From: an uncultured Bacteroidales bacterium
GTDB taxonomy: Bacteria; Bacteroidota; Bacteroidia; Bacteroidales; Paludibacteraceae
DNA: 64,000 nucleotides
Direction: 5' to 3'
NCBI GenBank assembly: GCA_946403215.1
Contig: CAMIZG010000003.1
Coordinates: 1-64,000 of the forward strand
How positions within the stretch are numbered: the stretch's first letter is position 1; each line of letters begins with the position of its first letter. The translations under genes were made by a program, and so were the position numbers. This document shows positions 8,117 through 15,460 of this stretch, piece by piece. The notes beneath the pieces are model-generated. The model made no database searches. It saw only the letters and a list, made by a program, of their open reading frames with translations, and was not told where the DNA came from.

Positions 8117-8148
8117 ATTTTTATTATCAAAAGTTTTTCGTATCTTTG
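8117..8148 (+). promoter_or_regulatory. Promoter of the 83-aa coiled-coil gene
   Basis: TATCTTTG at 8141-8148, 25 nt before the ATG; the -33 side is T-rich without a clear G. Confidence 0.6.
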
Positions 8149-8173
8149 TGCAGAATTATTAAATGGACGTATT

Positions 8174-8425
8174 ATGGCAGAAAAATCATTTGAAGAACAA
8201 TGGCAACAATGCCGAGAAGAAATGGCGCGACTGAAAAGTGAACTCAAGGCGTTCAACAAGTCGCGTGCTGAATTGAGCGACCCGGTCGAGAAAGAGAATG
8301 CCAAACAGCAAGCCCGCCAACTGCAACAGCAGTATGACGAAGCAGTCAAGCGATACAACGAAATGAAACAGTACCGCCAGTGGTCGGCAAGCGCGCAACG
8401 AGAATTCATCTATGCTATGGAATGA
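8174..8425 (+). CDS. Small coiled-coil protein of unknown function
   Basis: 83 aa from the ATG at 8174, chosen because the promoter -7 element at 8141-8148 lies downstream of the longer in-frame start at 7946. The sequence is nearly all helix, rich in Gln, Lys and Glu (SFEEQWQQCREEMARLKSEL), with no signal peptide or membrane segment. It stands alone. No family recognised. Confidence 0.55.
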   Translation: MAEKSFEEQWQQCREEMARLKSELKAFNKSRAELSDPVEKENAKQQARQLQQQYDEAVKRYNEMKQYRQWSASAQREFIYAME

Positions 8426-8509
8426 TTGCCAACAAACGAATCCGATTAATTGCAAGCAGCGTATATATACTGACAAAATTTATGCTCAACAGATGCTTTA
8501 GTTATGTAG

Positions 8510-8560
8510 CATCTCCGCGATGGCAAGACCTACACCATCCATGGGCAAATGGTGAAGTGA
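8510..8560 (+). pseudogene. Remnant of a C-terminal tail motif
   Basis: In one frame 8516-8560 reads RDGKTYTIHGQMVK then stop, the same kind of tail that ends the secreted proteins at 14500 and 36868. A stop codon lies directly upstream, so only the end of a lost gene remains. The rest of 8426-8817 holds the hairpin at 8612-8644 and no gene I can support. Confidence 0.4.
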
Positions 8561-8611
8561 GCTGTAAGCTAAAATTGAGATAAGAATTATGCTTGGCTGA
8601 CTATATCGTAA

Positions 8612-8644
8612 ACAGTGCTGCGTCTTTTAATGGCGTAGCACTGT
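8612..8644. terminator. Hairpin in a gene-free stretch
   Basis: 11-bp stem ACAGTGCTGCG/CGTAGCACTGT with one G-U pair and an 11-nt loop; no T-run. Possibly the terminator of the gene lost at 8510-8560. Confidence 0.5.
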
Positions 8645-8756
8645 CTGATTTATTGCTAAAGCTGTCAAATACGGGATGCAAAGCGAAGAATACCGAGGTT
8701 CTCCTAGGGTTTACTCAATAATTGAATATGTATGAAGGGACCAACCTCCGCAGAAA

Positions 8757-8790
8757 TCAGGGCTGTAACTTTAACCGGTTACAGCCCTGA
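8757..8790. terminator. Bidirectional terminator
   Basis: 13-bp perfect inverted repeat (arm TCAGGGCTGTAAC, 8-nt loop), 27 nt past the stop of the minus-strand gene at 8818. Confidence 0.75.
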
Positions 8791-8817
8791 GTATGATGAT
8801 AGCATAGCCCGAGCTTA

Positions 8818-9213
8818 TCAGAAATACTCGCGGACAGCAAACTCGTACTGGCTGATGAATATCTGCTTGAACGCGTATAGGTTGTTCTGCTCGTAGAAGA
8901 TCAGCATCGCTTTCTTGTAATCAATGGAGTCCACCATGCGGAACGCCATCGGGCAATAACCATTAGCAATAATGATGAGTGCGCATGTGTCGCGCATGGC
9001 CTCGCGAATCTGGAACTCGTGGTCCAAAGGACGGTACTGCGTCTCCTTGATATCTACACGGCGATGGCGTAAGCCTTTGTCAACCGGCAGCTCTTTGGTC
9101 AGCAACGTGTGAATGTCTTCAGCATGGCCTATAGTCAGTTCTTGAAGATAATCGGGGTTGTCGAGCATAAAGCGAATGCCGGACAAAATGTAAAAAAACA
9201 CCGCAGACTGCAT
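8818..9213 (-). CDS. Fic-like protein lacking the catalytic motif
   Basis: 131 aa. Residues about 25-75 follow the first half of Fic-domain proteins: a helix with IGHAEDIHTLLTKEL, then GLRHRRVDIKETQYRPL, then a helix HEFQIREAM. The last 45 residues (NGYCPMAFRMVDSIDYKKA onward) resemble the C-terminal helix pair of the same proteins. The core between them, with the AMPylation motif HPFx(D/E)GNGR and roughly 60-70 residues, is absent without a frameshift. If the assignment is right the product cannot transfer AMP; it could be a decaying gene or a repurposed fold. The assignment is by eye. Confidence 0.45.
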   Translation of the reverse strand: MQSAVFFYILSGIRFMLDNPDYLQELTIGHAEDIHTLLTKELPVDKGLRHRRVDIKETQYRPLDHEFQIREAMRDTCALIIIANGYCPMAFRMVDSIDYKKAMLIFYEQNNLYAFKQIFISQYEFAVREYF

Positions 9214-9229
9214 TTGTTTGTTTTAATAA

Positions 9230-9261
9230 TATGCAAATGTCAGAATTTTTATGTAATTTTG
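9230..9261 (+). promoter_or_regulatory. Promoter of the 31-codon ORF
   Basis: TAATTTTG at 9254-9261 preceded by an imperfect -33 element (ATGC), about 40 nt before the ATG at 9301. Confidence 0.5.
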
Positions 9262-9300
9262 CAGTGCAATTCCTAAATTGCATAAAAATATCTCAAGACT

Positions 9301-9396
9301 ATGGCTAAACAAATCTACATCCCACGCCGGTTCAATCAGGGAAAAGAAGGTAATGTTTTCTTCTGCCGTGACAGCAACGGGCAGGAAGTTAGATAG
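9301..9396 (+). CDS. 31-aa ORF, possibly a truncated gene start
   Basis: An ATG about 40 nt after a plausible promoter opens a 31-codon frame (MAKQIYIPRRFNQGKEG...), followed by a terminator-like hairpin at 9419. It may be a true small protein or the stub of a longer gene; it looks like the start of a normal globular protein. Between it and 9802 I find no further gene. Confidence 0.3.
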   Translation: MAKQIYIPRRFNQGKEGNVFFCRDSNGQEVR

Positions 9397-9418
9397 CTAC
9401 TAATTATAAAGAGAATAT

Positions 9419-9444
9419 AGGCGGTTCGCTGATACGGACCGCCT
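9419..9444 (+). terminator. Terminator-like hairpin
   Basis: Stem AGGCGGT/ACCGCCT extended by partial pairing, after the 31-codon ORF. No clear T-run. The next 350 bp hold no gene. Confidence 0.55.
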
Positions 9445-9802
9445 GTATTGGATGTTTATGGACTGAACGGAAATGCTATATGCGAGTGCCAAAACATGAG
9501 CCGAGCATGTGAAAAACTAAAAAAGTCGGCAGATTATTTGCAAAACCTATATTCTTTAACGTATATTTGCTGTCGTTTCCGAGAAATGTGCCTAAACTGA
9601 AAAAGCGACAGGTTTTTCATAGCTTTTTGCAAACGATTGATTGATAGCACTGCAAGTGCCGTCTAATTGTCGCTACTTTTGAGAATCCCCGATAAATGGA
9701 AATTGCGCATTCTCGACATAGCTTGTCAAATATTTATTATTATATAGAGGGGCTTCACTAATTTGAGGCCTCCAAATCATTAACCGTTTAAACATTTTAT
9801 CT

Positions 9803-11059
9803 ATGGAAAAGATTCAATTAGTCAATCAGGAGGAGAACAACCTCCGTATCGTCGAACATCTTGACATGCACAGTCTGCCTGAACCGCTCCGGCAGATGCT
9901 TGCACTGGCATCCACGCCCGAAGAACAGGATATCCTGCTGATGGCGACGCTCACAGCCGCGAGCGCGTGTGTACCTAATCTGTACTTCCGCTACGGTCCG
10001 ACAGGCAAGAAGTACTTCGCCAACCTGCAATGCTTCATCCTCGCAGCCTCGGCCGGCGGCAAAGGTATAGCCAATCAGGCGCTGGAGATGGTGCGCGTGA
10101 TTGACGAGCGGTATCCGTTGCTTATCTCCGGCGACAGCACACTGGCCGCATGGTTCAAGGCGCTCAAGGAGCAGAACGGCTGCGGCTACATGCACGAGTC
10201 GGAAGGCTCGGTCATTACAGACATCTGGCGTACATCGGCGGCGAACTACAACACCGCACTGCGCAAAGCTGCCGAGCACGAACCCGTCAGTCGTAACCGC
10301 TGTTATGGCGGCTCGCAGATCGACTGTCCGCGCCTAAGCCTGTTGCTCACAGGCACGTACAACCAGTACAGGCATCTCGTGCCGAGTGTGGAGAACGGCT
10401 ACTTCTCGCGTCTGCTGGCACTCTGCATCCGCGAGACCCGTCCGTTCAACAAACGCTATGTGTCCGCCAAGGCAGTGCAAAGTGCAGTGCCGATGATGGT
10501 CGGACGCCAGTTGTTGCGCGTTTACGAACAACTGGCGCAGACCGGAGATGTGGAGTGGAGTCTGACAGATGAGCAGAAAAAACGGTTAGGTGAACATCTG
10601 GAAACGGAGTACGCAACGCTGATTAACCTGTTAGGTGAGAACTTCCACTCAGCGGTGGTGAGAATGGCCGTGCAGGTGGAACGCATCGCCATGATCCTCT
10701 CCGCACTACGCCTCGCAAGCAGCCAATGGCCAATGGCTAACGGCCAACAGCCAATAACTTGTTCCGACACCGATTATGCCACCGCCGAATTGATTGGCAA
10801 CAAGCTCCTCCTGCACATGGCTGCCGCATTCCGGATGATTGAAGGCGACAAGCAGGAGCTCATTCCCGAAATCAAACCGCTGGACCAGCGGAGAGTGCTG
10901 TTTGAGCAGTTGCCGGAAGAGTATGAGAATAAAGTGCTGTTCATCGAGGCCAAAGCGCAAGGTATAAGTACGAGAACAGCCACCCGATGGAACGATAACT
11001 GGCAGGAACAAGGTCTGGTGTTGAAACTCAAACATGGAGTGTATAGAAAAGTAGGATGA
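9803..11059 (+). CDS. DUF3987 domain protein
   Basis: 418 aa, reading as a DUF3987 protein, a family common on Bacteroidota mobile elements and often next to primase-like genes. The expected N-terminal core has a P-loop-like segment AASAGGKGIA near residue 80, without the usual Ser/Thr after Lys, then SGDSTLAAWFKAL and MHESEGSVITDIW. The C-terminal 60 residues look like a helix-turn-helix (GISTRTATRWNDNW). A 5-unit heptamer repeat is inserted near residues 307-318. It sits alone, with the large inverted repeat at 11066 just downstream, suggesting the remains of a mobile replicon. Confidence 0.75.
   Translation: MEKIQLVNQEENNLRIVEHLDMHSLPEPLRQMLALASTPEEQDILLMATLTAASACVPNLYFRYGPTGKKYFANLQCFILAASAGGKGIANQALEMVRVIDERYPLLISGDSTLAAWFKALKEQNGCGYMHESEGSVITDIWRTSAANYNTALRKAAEHEPVSRNRCYGGSQIDCPRLSLLLTGTYNQYRHLVPSVENGYFSRLLALCIRETRPFNKRYVSAKAVQSAVPMMVGRQLLRVYEQLAQTGDVEWSLTDEQKKRLGEHLETEYATLINLLGENFHSAVVRMAVQVERIAMILSALRLASSQWPMANGQQPITCSDTDYATAELIGNKLLLHMAAAFRMIEGDKQELIPEIKPLDQRRVLFEQLPEEYENKVLFIEAKAQGISTRTATRWNDNWQEQGLVLKLKHGVYRKVG
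10721..10755 (+). repeat. Heptanucleotide repeat, 5 units, inside the DUF3987 gene
   Basis: AGCCAAT, GGCCAAT, GGCTAAC, GGCCAAC and AGCCAAT in tandem, translated SQWPMANGQQPI between two helices. Confidence 0.9.
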
Positions 11060-11065
11060 CCAAGT

Positions 11066-11158
11066 TGTCTAAACTGTCTAAATGTCTAAATCTATTCTAA
11101 ATGTGCGCTTTTCAGCATGTTACGAATGGCTGAAATAGACATTTAGACAATTTAGACA
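11066..11158. repeat. Nested inverted repeat with TGTCTAAA motifs
   Basis: Outer arms of 23 bp at 11066-11088 and 11136-11158 pair with one mismatch; each arm is built of TGTCTAAA-like units in opposite orientation. Inside the loop, TTTCAGC and GCTGAAA near 11109-11135 pair again. It starts 6 nt after the DUF3987 stop. It could be a terminator, but the size and repeated octamers also fit an iteron-like or transposition-type site. The rest of 11159-11374 has a small hairpin (GGTGG/CCACC) and the octamer array. Confidence 0.75.
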
Positions 11159-11317
11159 CACAAAAAACACAAAAATCGGATCCGGTGGTAAAAATTCCAC
11201 CGACAAGAACGCCATTTATATGGGGAAGGGTTCGACGAAAGTACAGGAATGTATCGAGTATTGTCTAGGATTGTCCCGATATACTTCCGTGAACGGACCG
11301 ATGAACATCCGAAGAAT

Positions 11318-11372
11318 TAACTATTTAAGAATTTAACGATTTAACAACTTAACGATTTAACAACTTAATAAC
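11318..11372 (+). repeat. Octanucleotide array before the 133-aa gene
   Basis: Roughly seven 8-bp units (AACTATTT, AAGAATTT, AACGATTT, AACAACTT, AACGATTT, AACAACTT, then a degenerate end), stopping just before the ATG at 11375. Confidence 0.75.
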
Positions 11373-11374
11373 CT

Positions 11375-11776
11375 ATGGCACAAGTAACATTTACTAACGG
11401 AATAAAATCCCTCTGGGGCGCAATAGACAGCGTCAAGGACGGAAAACAGAACGGCTACAGACTCGTTGTGCGCCGGCATGACTATGGCAAGGACAGGAAC
11501 TATGATGCCGACGGCAGCAGGATACACGAACTCTACTACTACCATTTCCACGAAGGACCGTGGAGCGAAGGCGCGACCCGCAACCGCGAGATCATCAAGG
11601 CGGCGCAGCAAGCCGCCCATGCCGTTGAGCGGGATGCGGAGTTGCGGCCGCTATGGGAAAAAGCATTTGAGGAGCACAAGGCGATGCCTGATTCCGCCGG
11701 CAAGAAATACTCGCACTTCTATCCGTTCGTGTACGTGACTATATTGCGGGATATGTATAGGAGGATGTCCGATTGA
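11375..11776 (+). CDS. Uncharacterised 133-aa accessory protein
   Basis: 133 aa, soluble and charged. It shares a layout with the 135-aa protein at 40773: an MA start, a GxxxG-like early segment, a mid helix with Asp/Glu followed by LWEKAFEEHK (here) or YWTERYEAYK (there), and an end of the form KxYxxFxxFVxxxL. I take them as distant members of one Bacteroidales accessory family. No function known. Both are preceded by short tandem repeats in their leaders. Confidence 0.55.
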   Translation: MAQVTFTNGIKSLWGAIDSVKDGKQNGYRLVVRRHDYGKDRNYDADGSRIHELYYYHFHEGPWSEGATRNREIIKAAQQAAHAVERDAELRPLWEKAFEEHKAMPDSAGKKYSHFYPFVYVTILRDMYRRMSD

Positions 11777-11860
11777 CAGGCGTTGACTTGCAGAATTTTT
11801 CATATACGTTACAAAGCGTACAAATTTTGCATATTTCCGCCATCAACACCCGCAAAATCC

Positions 11861-12445
11861 CTACATGCAGCGTTCGCGGATGGCGCCTTGGTAGGTCGGC
11901 CAGTGGGATTTGTAGGCGGACAAGGCACCGCAGGGGACGTTGATGTACTGATAGTTGCCGTGAGTGGCGGCGTCAAGGAAGACATCAGTGCCCAAGGTGG
12001 GCGGGGTTTTGGTCAGGAACAGGATAGCCGTGAGCGACTTGCAGCCGGCAAACGCCTCATCACCGATGAGTTTCACGGCTTCGGGAATCTCAACCACCCG
12101 AAGTGATGTACAGTTCCGGAACGCATTCGCACCGATGGCAGTCAGGCGTTCCGGGAGCACAATACTCACCAGCCTCTTGCAGCCGGCAAACGCCGAGTCG
12201 CCTACGGCAACAACCTTGTATTTTCTGCCGTTATACTTCACCGCATCAGGTATGGTGAGCGAAATTGCATCTTTATATGCCGACAAGCCTTGTTGGCCCA
12301 AGCTGTCGGGGTTGGTGACGGTTGCCATGTGCCTAGCTTCGTCCAGTTCGTACCATCGGCCGCCTATCTCAGCCTCCACAGCAGCAGCAGGCATGATGAG
12401 CACGATTGCCGATATAAGAGTAAGAAGCAGTTTTTTCATAATCAA
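11861..12445 (-). CDS. Secreted BspA-like leucine-rich-repeat protein
   Basis: 194 aa with a signal peptide (cleavage near residue 25). The middle consists of LRR_5/BspA-type repeats with the hallmark pattern VGDSAFAGCKRLVSIVLP, then ANAFRNCTSLRVVEIP and GDEAFAGCKSLTAI. Such proteins are surface or periplasmic adhesin-like modules. It lies 30 nt downstream of ettA on the same strand. The short repeat count suggests a small stand-alone member. ATG at 12445 or 12439 are both possible. Confidence 0.85.
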   Translation of the reverse strand: MIMKKLLLTLISAIVLIMPAAAVEAEIGGRWYELDEARHMATVTNPDSLGQQGLSAYKDAISLTIPDAVKYNGRKYKVVAVGDSAFAGCKRLVSIVLPERLTAIGANAFRNCTSLRVVEIPEAVKLIGDEAFAGCKSLTAILFLTKTPPTLGTDVFLDAATHGNYQYINVPCGALSAYKSHWPTYQGAIRERCM

Positions 12446-12475
12446 AAGGTTTATATCATCGATGCATGGCCGGTT

Positions 12476-14152
12476 TTACACCAACTTCTTGTAATGGATG
12501 CGTTTGGGCGTGAGCGCATCTTCACCCAGGCGCATCTTTTTGTTTGCCTCGTAGTCGGAGTAGTCGCCTTCGAACCAGAACACCTTGCTGTCGCCTTCAA
12601 AGGCGAGGATATGCGTGCATATACGGTCGAGGAACCAGCGGTCGTGCGAGATAACCACAGCGCAGCCGGCGAAGTTCTCCAAGCCTTCTTCCAATGCACG
12701 GAGAGTGTTGACATCTATATCGTTGGTAGGCTCGTCGAGCAGCAGCACGTTCGCTTCGCTCTTGAGCGTGAGGGCGAGATGCAAGCGGTTGCGTTCACCG
12801 CCTGACAACACGCCGCACTTCTTCTCCTGATCGGCACCGGTGAAGTTGAACCGGCTCAAGTATGCACGGGCGTTCACCTCGCGTCCGCCCACGCGGATGA
12901 ACTCCGTACCGTTGGCGATGGTTTCATATACAGTCTTGTTCGGGTCAATGTTCGAGTGCACCTGGTCCACGTAGCCTACCTTGACGGTCTCGCCTACGCT
13001 GAACGTGCCTTTGTCGGGCTTCTCCATGCCCATGATCATGCGGAACAGGGTTGTCTTGCCTGCGCCGTTGGGTCCGATGATGCCCACTATGCCGTTGGGC
13101 GGCAACATGAAGTTCAGCTCCTCCATCAGCAGCTTGTCGCCGAAGGCCTTGCTTACGCCCTCAGCGTTGATAACTTTGTTACCCAGACGCGGACCGTTCG
13201 GTATGAATATCTCCAGCTTCTCCTCGCGCTCCTTCTGCTCCTCATTGAGCATGCGGTCGTATGCACCCAGACGGGCCTTGGATTTTGCCTGACGGGCTTT
13301 GGGTGCCATGCGCACCCACTCCAGCTCGCGCTCCAGGGTCTTGCGGCGCTTGGAGGCTTGCTTCTCCTCCTGCGCCATGCGCGTGGTTTTCTGCTCCAGC
13401 CACGACGAGTAGTTGCCCTTCCAAGGTATTCCCTCGCCGCGGTCGAGTTCGAGTATCCAGCCTGCTACGTTATCGAGGAAGTAACGGTCGTGGGTGATGC
13501 AGATCACCGTTCCGGCATACTGGTGCAGGTGCTGCTCCAGCCAGTCGATGCTTTCGGCATCCAGGTGGTTGGTGGGCTCGTCCAGCAACAGAATATCAGG
13601 CTGTTGGAGCAATAGACGGCAGAGTGCCACACGGCGTCGTTCACCGCCGGAGAGCGTCTGCACGTTCGCATCATCCGGCGGACAGCGCAGGGCATCCATC
13701 GCGCGGTCCAGACGCTGGTCGATGTTCCACGCGTCGGCGGCATCCAGCTTGTCCTGCAGCTCGGCCTGACGGGCCAACAGTTTGTCAAAATCGGCGTCGG
13801 GTTCGGCAAAAGCCATGTTGATCTCATCGAACTCGCGGAGCATATCCATGATTGGCTGCACACCTTCCTGCACGCATTCGCGAACGGTCTTGGTCGGGTC
13901 CAGCTGCGGGTCCTGCTCCAGGTAGCCGACGGTATATCCCGGCGAGAAAACAACCTCGCCCTGGTAGTTCTTGTCGATACCTGCAATGATTTTCATCAGG
14001 GTGGATTTACCGGCGCCGTTCAGACCGATGATGCCGATCTTTGCACCGTAGAAGAAACTGAGGTAGATGTTATTCAGAATACGTTTCTGGTTCTGCTGGA
14101 TGGTTTTGCTCACGCCCACCATCGAAAAGATAATCTTCTTGTCGTCAGCCAT
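12476..14152 (-). CDS. ettA: Energy-dependent translational throttle protein EttA (ABC-F)
   Basis: 558 aa, the usual EttA length. Two ABC cassettes: the first with GLNGAGKST, signature LSGGERRRV and Walker B LLLDEPTNH; the second with GPNGAGKTT, LSGGERNR and LLLDEPTND. Between them is the charged arm and P-site tRNA-interaction linker. ABC-F proteins lack membrane domains; EttA binds the ribosomal E site and gates translation according to ADP/ATP level. It is divergent from the secreted gene at 14500. Confidence 0.95.
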   Translation of the reverse strand: MADDKKIIFSMVGVSKTIQQNQKRILNNIYLSFFYGAKIGIIGLNGAGKSTLMKIIAGIDKNYQGEVVFSPGYTVGYLEQDPQLDPTKTVRECVQEGVQPIMDMLREFDEINMAFAEPDADFDKLLARQAELQDKLDAADAWNIDQRLDRAMDALRCPPDDANVQTLSGGERRRVALCRLLLQQPDILLLDEPTNHLDAESIDWLEQHLHQYAGTVICITHDRYFLDNVAGWILELDRGEGIPWKGNYSSWLEQKTTRMAQEEKQASKRRKTLERELEWVRMAPKARQAKSKARLGAYDRMLNEEQKEREEKLEIFIPNGPRLGNKVINAEGVSKAFGDKLLMEELNFMLPPNGIVGIIGPNGAGKTTLFRMIMGMEKPDKGTFSVGETVKVGYVDQVHSNIDPNKTVYETIANGTEFIRVGGREVNARAYLSRFNFTGADQEKKCGVLSGGERNRLHLALTLKSEANVLLLDEPTNDIDVNTLRALEEGLENFAGCAVVISHDRWFLDRICTHILAFEGDSKVFWFEGDYSDYEANKKMRLGEDALTPKRIHYKKLV

Positions 14153-14226
14153 AAGGATATTTTAGAATTTAGCAATTAACAATTTGACAATCACTGTAAC
14201 AGGTCAGCATTTAGCTATTTCGGGTA

Positions 14227-14258
14227 CAAAGGTACGAAAAAATTCTGACAAATGCAAA
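14227..14258 (-). promoter_or_regulatory. Promoter of ettA
   Basis: On the minus strand TTTG (14258-14255), 20 nt, then TACCTTTG (14234-14227). The leader is about 70 nt. The 14153-14499 interval holds only this and the divergent promoter at 14336. Confidence 0.8.
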
Positions 14259-14335
14259 TCTTGGCGGATTTTTTATGCAAATATTGACACGTTGAGGTTG
14301 GTATATTGGACAAAATGAATTTTTAATATAAAAAA

Positions 14336-14367
14336 TTTGCAAATGTCGAAAATTTTTTGTATCTTTG
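14336..14367 (+). promoter_or_regulatory. Promoter of the secreted protein gene at 14500
   Basis: TTTG at 14336-14339 and TATCTTTG at 14360-14367 with 20 nt between. The leader is about 130 nt. Confidence 0.85.
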
Positions 14368-14499
14368 CGGGCGGAAATGAAGTCAGGTAACTCGTGACGT
14401 AAAACGCTTAACCTACAGATGGTCATTGTAAACTCATTAGATTCGATATTAACAACACCTCCGCCGCGGGGTTAATGGCGGTAAACAACAGATATATCC

Positions 14500-15459
14500 A
14501 TGCGTAAAATAATCACCCTGTTAGCAGTCATTTGCTGCGTTGCCATGCATGCAAGCGATGGTGCACTCAGCGGGCGCTTCACCATCAACAAGGATGGCAG
14601 TCAGGTCGTTTTTGCCAAAGGAAACCTGCAGTATCAGCCCGAAACGGAGAAATGGCGGTTTGCCGAGAGTCAGGCGAACGTCCTCGGCACGGCCAACGAG
14701 AACATCGTTGTGCCTACGTACTCCGGCTGGATTGACCTGTTCGGCTGGGGCACAGGCATCAACCCGCTCAACGCGAGTACCGACTGGCAGGATTACCCGT
14801 CCTTCACTGAATGGGGTGCAAACGCCATCCTCAACGGCGGTAACCGAACCGAGCAGTGGCGTACGATGACCGCCGACGAGTGGAACTATCTGTTCTTCGG
14901 CAGGACGAACGCATCCACGCTATTTGGTCTGGGCTGCGTGAACGGACAGAACGGAACGATCCTGCTGCCCGACAACTGGGTTACCCCCGATGGCGTGACA
15001 TTCAAGGCAAGCACGCAACAGGGCTTGACGAAGAAAAACGACTATTACGCCAATACAGACGGCAAGAACTTCCAGCATAACACCTACACAGCCGACAAAT
15101 GGGCACTGATGGAGGCGGCAGGTGCCGTGTTTCTCCCTGCGGCAGGCTACCGATGGGACAATGAGGTACAGATAGACGACAACGACTTAGGCAGCATGGG
15201 GTATTACTGGGCATCCACACCTGTTGATAACTGGAAGGCCAACTGCATGTATTTCGATGCCTATGAACTGTCGCCGACGAACGACAACAGCCGTATTCAC
15301 GGTCATGCAGTACGGCTCGTACAAACCCCGTCGGATGAACCGACAACTGCAAGCAGCACCCGACAGCAGCCACAAATAGTCAAGCAACTTATCGACGGAC
15401 AACTGATGATTCTGTTACCCGGCGGCAAGCGCCTGGACGTCACCGGCAGACAGTTGTAA
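14500..15459 (+). CDS. Secreted protein with Fibrobacter-type paralogous (FGE-like) domain
   Basis: 319 aa with a signal peptide (about 18 residues). The body follows the pattern seen in many secreted Bacteroidales proteins: FAKGNLQYQPETEKWRFAE, SGWIDLFGWGTG, WRTMTADEWNYL, LPDNW, FLPAAGYR, GYYWASTP, and an ending HAVRLV. This is the Fibrobacter major paralogous family, related in fold to formylglycine-generating enzyme and C-type lectin-like domains. The last 25 residues (GQLMILLPGGKRLDVTGRQL) form a tail motif shared with the protein at 36868. Ligand unknown. Confidence 0.8.
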   Translation: MRKIITLLAVICCVAMHASDGALSGRFTINKDGSQVVFAKGNLQYQPETEKWRFAESQANVLGTANENIVVPTYSGWIDLFGWGTGINPLNASTDWQDYPSFTEWGANAILNGGNRTEQWRTMTADEWNYLFFGRTNASTLFGLGCVNGQNGTILLPDNWVTPDGVTFKASTQQGLTKKNDYYANTDGKNFQHNTYTADKWALMEAAGAVFLPAAGYRWDNEVQIDDNDLGSMGYYWASTPVDNWKANCMYFDAYELSPTNDNSRIHGHAVRLVQTPSDEPTTASSTRQQPQIVKQLIDGQLMILLPGGKRLDVTGRQL

Positions 15460-15460
15460 A

